From Candidatus Vicinibacter affinis (GTDB taxonomy: Bacteria; Bacteroidota; Bacteroidia; Chitinophagales; Saprospiraceae), in contig JADJNH010000005.1 of assembly GCA_016714365.1 (NCBI GenBank), positions 1,030,501-1,094,500 on the forward strand: DNA of 64,000 nucleotides, given 5' to 3'. Positions 26,719 through 34,865 of the stretch are shown in pieces (position 1 is the first letter of the stretch; each line of letters opens with the position of its first letter). The notes beneath the pieces are model-generated. The model saw nothing but the letters and a program-made list of their open reading frames with translations. It was not told the origin of the DNA and made no database searches. The translations under genes and the position numbers were made by a program.

Positions 26719-27411
26719 ATGCAGGAATTTTTATCACTCTACGCCAATATTGAGAATCCAACCCTGGAAATGGTGTTGTTTACTTTTTTACTTTCTTTTT
26801 GCCTTGCCTGTTTGGTGGCCATCACCTATCAAAACACCTCCAACATTACCATCAAGTCTTCCAATTACATTCAATCCCTCATCCTGTCATCTCTGGTGGC
26901 TACTACCATCATGCAGGCTATAGGGGATAATGTAGCAGTGGGACTAGGCATGTTGGGAGCTCTTTCCATTATACAGTTCAGAACCAATTTCCGGGATCCA
27001 AGAGACATCATATTTATGTTTGCCGCTTTGGGAACGGGTATTGCCTGTGGGGTATACGGATTTTATGTGGCGATTCTGGGGACAATACTTTTTTGCGCAG
27101 TAGCAGTCATATTGCGATTCACTCCTTTTCACAACGGAAGGCATGTGGTTTGGGAATTGAGGGTCAGATCGGACAGTGGAATTTTTATGGAAGATTTTCA
27201 TCTCATCATGGATCAATTTTGCATCCGCTATGATTTAGATAATTTGCGCATCGATGCAGAGAAAGGGAAAGAACCTTATCGCGAACTGGATTATAAATTG
27301 ATTCTAAAAAATGAGGCGGATTATGAAGAATTAATAAACAACCTTCACGAAAAATCTTATCAGGTAAAAAAGATGTCTCGTCAGGGAGAAGAACAAATCG
27401 ATAATACATAG
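26719..27411 (+). CDS. DUF4956 membrane protein
   Basis: A 230-residue protein with about four membrane segments in residues 18-140 and a soluble C-terminal domain. GMLGALSIIQFRTNFRDPRDIIFMF is the hallmark of DUF4956, a family often next to CotH-like or VTC-like polyphosphate genes. Here the neighbours are different: a HlyD-like adaptor starts 4 bases after its stop, then a TolC-like protein and a large outer-membrane barrel. The soluble tail (residues ~150-230) looks like a ferredoxin-type domain. Role unknown; the context suggests an inner-membrane part of a transport or envelope-assembly machine. Confidence 0.85.
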   Translation: MQEFLSLYANIENPTLEMVLFTFLLSFCLACLVAITYQNTSNITIKSSNYIQSLILSSLVATTIMQAIGDNVAVGLGMLGALSIIQFRTNFRDPRDIIFMFAALGTGIACGVYGFYVAILGTILFCAVAVILRFTPFHNGRHVVWELRVRSDSGIFMEDFHLIMDQFCIRYDLDNLRIDAEKGKEPYRELDYKLILKNEADYEELINNLHEKSYQVKKMSRQGEEQIDNT

Positions 27412-27415
27412 GCCC

Positions 27416-28408
27416 ATGAAATTTAATCTCATTTATATTTTTTGGGTGTTGGCGATGATTGGTTTGTATTTTATCAAACAACACATCACAAGTCAAAGTT
27501 TGGTAAGTTTTTTTGGCAGCACGGAATCAGAATCTGTGATCATCCAATCTGAACTCGATGGACAAATCAGCAGCATACTCATCAGACCGGGAAGTTATGT
27601 GCAAAAGGGTGATACACTTTTTGTCCTGAAAGCAGTAGAACTCAATAAGAAACTGAAAGAACAATTGTTGCAAATAGACCAATTGAAAAGCGTCGATCGT
27701 TTTGATCGTGTATTGCTGGAGCAGGAAGAGCGCATTACAACGGTTCAGTATGACAGCAAACTGACTGAATTAAAAACCGAATTGAAAGAACTGGAAGGCA
27801 AACAAAGTTTTCAGGATAAACTAAAAGAAAGTTTGCTGGGGGCAGGACATCAGCAGGCAGGAGACCTTCAAATCCAAATCGAGGGACTTAGAAAACAAAT
27901 TGAAAAAATTGAGTTGGAAAAATCTGAGAAGTTAAATATTCTGGGAAGAGAATTGTCAAAAAAATTCGGACTCAATCAGGGACTGGTACAACAACATCAA
28001 TCCGAACTGGATTATCTGAATGAGAAAACCGGATTGCTTTTTGTTCGTGCCTCGTTGAGTGGTTTTGTGGAAGATTTTAAATTACAAGCAGGTGATTTTA
28101 TTTCTTCCAAATCCAATTTAGTAACCATCACACCGAAAAAACCACTGAAAGTAAGAGGCTTTATTCCGGAAAGTTCAGAACTGGAATTTGAACCCGGAAG
28201 CACGGTGAGACTGGTGTCTTCCTTGCGACCGACCGTAACTGACAGCGGAAGAATTATTTACTGCAATCCTCGTATAGTGGAGCTTCCTACCAGACTTAGA
28301 AAAAATCCCGAAATCAAAGCCTGGGGTCGTGAAATATACATAGACCTTTCCGTAGAAAATCCTTTTTTCATTGGGGAGAAAATCAGAATTGAGTTAAATC
28401 CTCAGTAA
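27416..28408 (+). CDS. HlyD-like periplasmic adaptor (membrane fusion protein)
   Basis: A 330-residue protein with an N-terminal membrane anchor (residues ~5-20). The biotinyl/lipoyl-like domain is split by a coiled coil in HlyD fashion: SELDGQISSILIRPGSYVQKGDTLF before, and VRASLSGFVEDFKLQAGDFI after, with the coiled coil at ~80-195 (KLTELKTELKELEGKQ, IEGLRKQIEKIELEK). A beta-barrel domain follows (VRGFIPESSELEFEPGSTVR). Adaptors link inner-membrane transporters to TolC-type channels. Here the inner-membrane partner may be the DUF4956 protein, since no ABC or RND pump is encoded nearby. Gaps to both neighbours are under 11 bases. Confidence 0.85.
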   Translation: MKFNLIYIFWVLAMIGLYFIKQHITSQSLVSFFGSTESESVIIQSELDGQISSILIRPGSYVQKGDTLFVLKAVELNKKLKEQLLQIDQLKSVDRFDRVLLEQEERITTVQYDSKLTELKTELKELEGKQSFQDKLKESLLGAGHQQAGDLQIQIEGLRKQIEKIELEKSEKLNILGRELSKKFGLNQGLVQQHQSELDYLNEKTGLLFVRASLSGFVEDFKLQAGDFISSKSNLVTITPKKPLKVRGFIPESSELEFEPGSTVRLVSSLRPTVTDSGRIIYCNPRIVELPTRLRKNPEIKAWGREIYIDLSVENPFFIGEKIRIELNPQ

Positions 28409-28418
28409 TCAAAATAGA

Positions 28419-29672
28419 ATGGGCCTCCACCTGATCATTTATTTTTTTGCAGCAACCATTTTTTATGCGGGTGATCCGGTCATTAAAAAAAATACGACAC
28501 AAGTACTGTCCAGTTATAAGTCTGATCCTGTGTTGAACAGCAGGCTCTTGCTTTCTGACGCTGCGGGCAGTCAAAAATTTCGTTTACCGGTTATCAAGGA
28601 ACTGGAACTCAGAGCAGGAAACAGGGATCTTTATTTCAACGATCTATTTTATGGGGTTAGGGTTTCTACCAATAATTTTACTGAGCGCAGACAACTCAAG
28701 AAACTACCGGCATTGAATGCAGATCTCTATCATTCAGAATACCAGCTTTTGCTGAAGGAAAGTCTGATGGACCGATATGAACTTGTGATGAAGTATCTGG
28801 AGGCACAACAAATGAAATTCTGGATGGATTCTTTATTGTACTGGAATCAGATGAAGAGTGAGATACTTATTGAGGCAATGGACCATGGAGAGAAAATTGA
28901 AATTAAAGATCTCACGAATGCCAGAGAAAATATTTATGCATTGACCAACGACCTTCATGAATGGAATACCATTATGGACAATGTCCTCCAAAAGCTGAAG
29001 GTACAATGTAAAATTCCGGAACTGGATACGCTGGTAGAAAATGAGCTGGTGCAAATACGGGAATTGGAAAATCGGATCCAATCCAAGCTTCAAAATGAAG
29101 CAGTGTCACTCACGGAACTCAACAGACAGTCTGAATTGAATTTGTTGCATCAGGAAATTTTACTGGAAAAAGCAAAGAATCAAAACTGGGGCACTTTTCT
29201 TCAATTGAATTATGAAGACAACACCGACCCATTTGTGTATCAGGAAAGGTTTGCAGGTCGTGCAGGAGTCAGCATTCCAATTCGTGGCAACTCCAACCGG
29301 AAACTCAACGAACTGCAATTGCAAAAAATGGAACTCGAACAAAAAATAGCCGTGAGCCGTGAAATCACCCAAACGAATTATCAACTGAAGACGATTTCTT
29401 TGAGAAATGAGATTCGCAATTTTGTAATGGAGGAAGAAAACTTGAGCAATAATATTTTTTTCAGATTCTTAAATTCACCATCGTTGCTGGCTACGATTAA
29501 AGCAACCGAAATTATAGAACTCAAGATCGGTCTGATCAAAGAAAAAATTCATTTGGAAAAAAGCAAATGGGCCATTCTTGGTTCCTACATTGAATTTCTT
29601 TATGAAACAGATCTCATTTCGTCAAACCCTTTGGTTAACCATTTGCATCGATCCGGTGTTACCCTTGACTAA
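28419..29672 (+). CDS. TolC-like outer-membrane channel protein
   Basis: A 417-residue exported protein. The bulk is long alpha-helical coiled coil (for example residues ~100-145, 170-260 and 300-390), with two beta segments around ~45-75 and ~255-280 (WGTFLQLNYEDNTDPFVYQE and FAGRAGVSIPI). That arrangement is the TolC/OEP plan of helical barrel plus short beta-barrel insertions. Similarity to canonical OEPs is not strong by eye, and no lipobox is present. Position directly behind a HlyD-like adaptor makes an export-channel role very likely. Confidence 0.65.
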   Translation: MGLHLIIYFFAATIFYAGDPVIKKNTTQVLSSYKSDPVLNSRLLLSDAAGSQKFRLPVIKELELRAGNRDLYFNDLFYGVRVSTNNFTERRQLKKLPALNADLYHSEYQLLLKESLMDRYELVMKYLEAQQMKFWMDSLLYWNQMKSEILIEAMDHGEKIEIKDLTNARENIYALTNDLHEWNTIMDNVLQKLKVQCKIPELDTLVENELVQIRELENRIQSKLQNEAVSLTELNRQSELNLLHQEILLEKAKNQNWGTFLQLNYEDNTDPFVYQERFAGRAGVSIPIRGNSNRKLNELQLQKMELEQKIAVSREITQTNYQLKTISLRNEIRNFVMEEENLSNNIFFRFLNSPSLLATIKATEIIELKIGLIKEKIHLEKSKWAILGSYIEFLYETDLISSNPLVNHLHRSGVTLD

Positions 29673-29681
29673 AACTTAATT

Positions 29682-32525
29682 TTGAAGTATTTAATTCTTT
29701 TCTTGTGCAGCGCGTGGACCCTGTTGACCCATGCCCAAACCGGACCATCAGTCAACGGTCGGATCACGGACGACCAGGGTCTGGCATTGCCTGGCGCAAA
29801 TGTTTCCATTGTGCGTATTACAGATAGTGTGGTGATGAGAAGTATGCAGACAGAACCGGATGGTAAATTCACCCTGCCATTGCGTCGATCAGGTAGCATC
29901 CTCTTAAAATTCAGCTACGTAGGCTATGAGGAAAAGTTACTAAAAATGGAAGTTTTAGAAACAGCTTTAAATCTTGGCGACATTGTCCTGAGAAGTGAAA
30001 GCAGGACTCTTAAGGAAATTGAAATTAAAGCCCGCGCGGTAAACGTAGAAAATAAAGGAGACACTACGGAATTCAATGCAAGGTCCTATAAGACCAATCC
30101 GGATGCCAATGCAGAAGATTTGGTAACCAAATTGCCTGGAGTGGTAGTGACCGATGGAAAAGTACAGGCACAGGGTGAAGATGTCAAACAAGTAATGGTG
30201 GATGGCAGGCCGTTTTTCGGAGAAGATGCCAATGCCGCCTTGCGGAACATGCCCGCTGAGGTAATTGACCGCATTCAGATTTTTGACAGACGGACCGATC
30301 AGAGTTTATTTACCGGATTTGATGACGGCAACGGATCCAAAACCATCAACATCACTACAAAACCTGAATTTAGGAACGGCACTTTCGGCCGGGCATGGGC
30401 CGGTTATGGAACGGACGACAGATGGAAAACCGGTGCTTCCGTCAATTTTTTTAAGGACAAAAGAAGGATTACCCTGCTGGGTAATCTCAACAACATCAAC
30501 GAGCAGAATTTTTCATCTGAAGATCTTGCAGGTGTGCTGAGTGGCAGTCAGAGCGGCAATCGAGGCGGTGGACCAGGAAGAGGTGGACCTGGAGGAGGAG
30601 GCCGTGGCCCGGGTGGACGAGGTCCCGGCGGATCGGGTGATCAGTTTCTGGTGGACCAAAGAACCGGAATAGTAACCACGAAGGCGTTTGGTCTGAACTA
30701 TTCTGATAAGTGGGGAAATGCTGAAGTCAGTGGTTCCTATTTTTTCAACAACAGCAACAATATTGCAGAAAACAACCTGATTCGCATTTTTACCAGTCCT
30801 GACAATCTAGGTCTCATCTACAGCGAATTAAATAACAGCAGGCTTGACAACACCAACCACCGCGCAAATTTCAGGGCAGAATGGAAAATTGACAGCGCCA
30901 ATGCATTGATATTTACGCCGAGAATGAGCTTGCAAAATACCAAGACGTTGCAATCTGTTTTTTCTTCCAATGACCTGAATCTGTCACTACTGAACACCAA
31001 CAACTTCAACAATAATCTGCAGACTGAATACTATAATTTTTCGCTACCGGTTTTGTACAGACATAATTTTAAAATGCCCAGGAGAACAGTCTCTGCACAG
31101 TTCAATCCTTCCTGGAATAATGGACTCAACAACAATCTTCTTTTTTCTGTATTGGAGGATCAGATATTTATGTCCACGGATACCCTTGATCAATTGCAAG
31201 ATACAGAGCGCAAGGGTTCCAACCTGAACAGCAACCTCAGTTACACCGAACCCATAGGAGAAAGAAGCATGATGATGTTAAGTTATACCCATGTGCTCAA
31301 TAACAATGAATCCGATCAAAAGACTTTTCTTTCCACAGGACAAAATGAAATTTACACCTTGGTGGATACTTCTTTATCCAATGTTTTTAATGCAGATTAT
31401 CAAAGTCACAATGTAAATCTGAGTTATCGTTATCAGTACAAGGCTATTAATTTTAATGTAGGAACTGCGTATCAATTTGCAGAATTGAAGAATGCACAAT
31501 TTTTTCCGGCAGAGTTCAATTTAAATCGTCGGTTTCAAAATATCTTACCGGACGCTTCCATGCAATGGAAATTTTCAAGTAGCAAGAATTTAAGATTTAA
31601 TTATCGCACATCCACCAACCAACCTTCCATACAGCAATTGCAGGAAGTGGCTTCCATTGCCAACAGTCTTTCTGTGAGCAGTGGGAATCCTGAGTTGTTG
31701 CAGGATTTTCGTCACAATATTTTTATGCGCTATCAGCAGTCAGATTACATGAAAGGAAATAATTTATTTGCTCTGTTGTCTGTCAGTTTCGCGGATCATT
31801 ACATTGCAAATGAATATATTATTCCTTCTGCGGACACCTTAATTCTAGGGGATGTGTTGTTAAGTCGGGGCGGGCAATGGGTGCGTCCGGTGAATCTGGA
31901 TGGCTATCTTTCTTTGCGATCATTTGCAACCTATGGTTTTCCGATTACCGCTGTAAAATGTAATTTAAATTTGAATGGAGGTATCAGTTATGTCATCAGT
32001 CCTTCCAAAGTAAATGAAACCATCAACGAAAATAAAAATCTGAGCTCCAACCTTGGATTTGTTTTATCCAGTAACATCAGCAAAACCCTTGACTTTACCC
32101 TTTCTGCATCCGTCCTGTTAAACGACTTTAAGAATTCTACATCCCCTGATCAAAATACCACCAACTATACGCAAAATACCGGATTCAAAATTCAATGGCA
32201 GATATGGAAGGGTTTGGTTATTCAGACGGATTTGAATTCACAAATCAACAGTGGACTGTCTGATGATCTGAATCAGAATTTTGTCTTATGGAATGCAGCA
32301 CTTGCATACAAGTTTCTACCCAAGCAGGCGGGAGATCTCAGGTTGAGTGTGTTTGATCTGCTGAATCAAAATATAAGTTTGGTCCGTAATGTAAGAGAGG
32401 CTTATTACGAAGATGTGAAGACCAATGTATTGCAGCAGTATGTGATGTTGAGTTTTACTTATAATTTGAAAAGATTCACAGAGAACAAGGCAATGTCAGG
32501 AGGCCAGAGAAGGCCGGGACAGTAG
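29682..32525 (+). CDS. TonB-receptor-like outer-membrane beta-barrel protein
   Basis: A 947-residue protein starting at TTG (29682), giving a signal peptide ending LLTHAQ. After a carboxypeptidase-regulatory-like domain (GRITDDQGLALPGANVSI ... FSYVGYEE) comes a plug (LPGVVVTDGKVQAQGEDV, MVDGRPFFGEDANAALRNMP) and a long beta-barrel of the OMP_b-brl_3 type. A Gly/Arg/Pro-rich insertion lies at about residues 290-312 (GGGPGRGGPGGGGRGPGG). Unlike classic receptors it lacks an evident TonB box. It ends the four-gene operon with DUF4956, adaptor and channel, only 9 bases after the channel gene. It could be the outer-membrane acceptor or cargo of that system. Confidence 0.8.
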   Translation: MKYLILFLCSAWTLLTHAQTGPSVNGRITDDQGLALPGANVSIVRITDSVVMRSMQTEPDGKFTLPLRRSGSILLKFSYVGYEEKLLKMEVLETALNLGDIVLRSESRTLKEIEIKARAVNVENKGDTTEFNARSYKTNPDANAEDLVTKLPGVVVTDGKVQAQGEDVKQVMVDGRPFFGEDANAALRNMPAEVIDRIQIFDRRTDQSLFTGFDDGNGSKTINITTKPEFRNGTFGRAWAGYGTDDRWKTGASVNFFKDKRRITLLGNLNNINEQNFSSEDLAGVLSGSQSGNRGGGPGRGGPGGGGRGPGGRGPGGSGDQFLVDQRTGIVTTKAFGLNYSDKWGNAEVSGSYFFNNSNNIAENNLIRIFTSPDNLGLIYSELNNSRLDNTNHRANFRAEWKIDSANALIFTPRMSLQNTKTLQSVFSSNDLNLSLLNTNNFNNNLQTEYYNFSLPVLYRHNFKMPRRTVSAQFNPSWNNGLNNNLLFSVLEDQIFMSTDTLDQLQDTERKGSNLNSNLSYTEPIGERSMMMLSYTHVLNNNESDQKTFLSTGQNEIYTLVDTSLSNVFNADYQSHNVNLSYRYQYKAINFNVGTAYQFAELKNAQFFPAEFNLNRRFQNILPDASMQWKFSSSKNLRFNYRTSTNQPSIQQLQEVASIANSLSVSSGNPELLQDFRHNIFMRYQQSDYMKGNNLFALLSVSFADHYIANEYIIPSADTLILGDVLLSRGGQWVRPVNLDGYLSLRSFATYGFPITAVKCNLNLNGGISYVISPSKVNETINENKNLSSNLGFVLSSNISKTLDFTLSASVLLNDFKNSTSPDQNTTNYTQNTGFKIQWQIWKGLVIQTDLNSQINSGLSDDLNQNFVLWNAALAYKFLPKQAGDLRLSVFDLLNQNISLVRNVREAYYEDVKTNVLQQYVMLSFTYNLKRFTENKAMSGGQRRPGQ

Positions 32526-32661
32526 TAATTTTCCCGAGGTCCCGGGTGGTTGAATATCCATATTCTTAATTCCAAATTATCTCATGAGTGCCGTTGAAAA
32601 ATTTAGTCGGCAACAGTTAAAGTAAACTGATTAATTTTGGGTTTAAGTTTAAATTTAGGGT

Positions 32662-33102
32662 ATGCTGACAAATTTTCGTTTTTATGCATATGCGGCAGTG
32701 GTGTGCCAATTGCTTACCGGATTGCTGCACTCATTGAGTTTTTTAAACAATCCGGAACCCTCCAATGAACAAGAGAAACAGATGCTTGATCTGATGATGA
32801 ATTATAAAATGGACATGGGATTTGGAATGATGCGAACTATGTATTCATTGTTTAATTCATTAAGTGCTTGCATGACTCTGATTTGTTTTTTGGGTGGGTT
32901 GGTAAATTTATTTTTGCTTAGATCCATGGTTGCATCACCTGTGATTAAAGGAGTCATGGGAATCAATGCATTCATTTTTGGTGTAGGTACCGTCATCATG
33001 ATTTTATTTGCATTTATGCCACCCATTGTTTGTTTGGGCCTTATTTTTTTATTCTGTTTTCTCGGCTTTTTAATGGCGCCCAAAGGAGTCAAAGAACAGT
33101 GA
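32662..33102 (+). CDS. Small polytopic membrane protein
   Basis: A 146-residue protein with four hydrophobic segments (about residues 8-24, 54-86, 93-115 and 118-138) and a Met-rich loop (KQMLDLMMNYKMDMGFGMM). This is the shape of LIC_13387-like small membrane proteins of unknown role. The DinB-like gene begins 28 bases downstream, so they may be co-transcribed. No active-site motif was seen. Confidence 0.6.
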   Translation: MLTNFRFYAYAAVVCQLLTGLLHSLSFLNNPEPSNEQEKQMLDLMMNYKMDMGFGMMRTMYSLFNSLSACMTLICFLGGLVNLFLLRSMVASPVIKGVMGINAFIFGVGTVIMILFAFMPPIVCLGLIFLFCFLGFLMAPKGVKEQ

Positions 33103-33130
33103 AATATTTAAATGATTTAAATCAAATTAC

Positions 33131-33661
33131 ATGCTTTACACTGACTTAAAAGAATTGCCTAAATATTTTGATCGCTACATAAAATTGGTGCCGGAGGACA
33201 TGCATCTGATGGATGCATTGCATAAATATGGTCCGGAATATTACCGAGCAGATCTAAATATCCTAAATGAAATTGGAGACAGAGTATATGCTGCCGACAA
33301 GTGGTCCATCAAAGACATTCTTCAACATTTAATTGATGCGGAAAGGGTCTTTACTTATCGTGCAATGTGTTTCAGCAGAGCTGAGAAAATTCAGCTTCCC
33401 AGCTTTGATGAAGATGGCTATGCTAAGGAAGCCAGAGCCACACATCGGCATCTGGAGGATTTATTTGACGAAATGCATTTGTTGCGTCAATCTACCATTG
33501 CACTTTTTGCATCATTTGACACGCATCATTTACAAAGCAGTGGACAAACCGTTAGTGCAAGCATCTCTGTTCCTGCCATTGGCTTTACCTTGGCAGGACA
33601 TTTCATTCATCATAAAAATGTATTGGTGGAGCGTTATTACCCGATCATAAATAAAATTTAA
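33131..33661 (+). CDS. DinB/YfiT-like putative metal-dependent protein
   Basis: A 176-residue four-helix-bundle protein. The three-His pattern of the DinB superfamily is visible: KWSIKDILQHLIDAERVF carries the first His, and LAGHFIHHKNVLVERYY carries the other two. DinB-like proteins bind Ni, Zn or Fe and include thiol-dependent transferases and hydrolases (bacillithiol or mycothiol S-transferases). The substrate cannot be read from sequence. Length and helix order match the family. Confidence 0.8.
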   Translation: MLYTDLKELPKYFDRYIKLVPEDMHLMDALHKYGPEYYRADLNILNEIGDRVYAADKWSIKDILQHLIDAERVFTYRAMCFSRAEKIQLPSFDEDGYAKEARATHRHLEDLFDEMHLLRQSTIALFASFDTHHLQSSGQTVSASISVPAIGFTLAGHFIHHKNVLVERYYPIINKI

Positions 33662-33720
33662 ACGGGTCAGGTAAATTTTATTAGGATTAAGTAGAAATAA
33701 AGTAGTGTAATAATCTTAGT
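33662..33720. repeat. Truncated left end of repeat A
   Basis: GGGTCAGGTAAATTTTAT at about 33664 and the next ~40 bases resemble the left end of repeat A (24790 and 46636), then pass into the palindrome cluster. Confidence 0.5.
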
Positions 33721-34565
33721 CATTAAATAAAATTCCATCCTCCTGATCTCATTAATCCCACGCATCACAAAAATCATGGTTCAGACAGTTGACGGGGATT
33801 TTGTCTGAACTGGGATTTATGAGATTGTTGGGAATATTGTCTGAACTGGGATTTATGGGATTGTTTGGATTTGTGGGAATGAATATTTTGTCTGAACTGG
33901 GAGTTGTGGGATTTTTGGGAGTTGTGGGAAGGAATATTATTTTCTTTTGAATTGTTCAAAGATGTAATATTCTTGACCATGTATAAAATGTCATCGTCTC
34001 GATCTCATTAATCCCATGCATCCCAAAAATCATGGTTCAGACAGATTACAGGAATTTTGTCTGAACTGGGATTTATGGGATTATTGGGAGTTGTGGGAAT
34101 AAAATCATTGTATATTTTGAAGTGATAGCAGATGAAATATTCTTAGTCATGAAAAAAAATTTCATCCTCCTGATCTCATCCATCCCATGCATCCCAAAAA
34201 TCATGGTTCAGACAGATGACGGGGATTTTGTCTGAACTGTGATTTATGGGATTGTTGGGAGTTGTGGGAAGGAATATTATTTTCTTTTGAATTGATCGAA
34301 GATGTACTATTCTTAGTCATGAAATAAAATTCTATCGTCTCGATCTTATTAATCTCACGCATCCCAAAAATCGTGGTTTAGACTTCTGACGTGGATTTTG
34401 TCTGAACTGGGATTTATGAGAATTATGGGATTTTTGGGAATAATTATCGTTTTCTCTTCAAATGTTTGAACTTGAAACATCCTCAACATTTAATAAAATT
34501 TCATCATCAAGATCTCATCCATCCCATGCATCCCAAAAATCATGGTTCAGACAGATGACGGGGAA
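33721..34565. repeat. Cluster of five palindromic repeat units
   Basis: Units begin near 33721, 33984, 34147, 34316 and 34486. Each has a left arm with CATCCCAAAAATCATGGTTC, a short spacer (AGATGACGGGGATTT type) and a right arm GTCTGAACTGGGATTTATGG, so arms are imperfectly complementary. The flanks share TCTTAGTCATGAAATAAAAT-like text. The first unit has three right arms, the last only a left arm. Right-arm motifs also occur at 1956 and 7567. No coding frame is convincing. These look like REP/BIME-type or MITE-derived repeats. Confidence 0.75.
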
Positions 34566-34865
34566 CTAAGTGTGATGAATTTATAAGTTCATCACTAATT
34601 ACAAATTCAATACAGGAATTCCCTGAATTTTCTAAAATCAGTGTTTTCCCTGATGAAAGGAGAAGAATGTTGAAATAACTTTGTAGAATTAAATCATTGT
34701 TCATACTTTCATAAACTCCCTGCCTATGAAAACGGTGTACCAGAAATCACGATTGCTGGATTGATTTCGGAAATCTGCCTTATATTCTTGTGAAAGAGTT
34801 ATGGCCAAGGATAGCAGCATATCCGCAATATTTTCTTATTTTTAACTTTCTTAAAATTGAATCAT

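Noticed and set aside
33774..33980. Minus-strand SHKSQFRQ-repeat frame
   Set aside because: It is a translation of the palindromic repeat cluster and not conserved between units.
33721..34565. Palindrome cluster as a CRISPR array
   Set aside because: Units are long, imperfect and palindromic with similar intervening sequence, so there are no unique spacers, and no cas genes are present.
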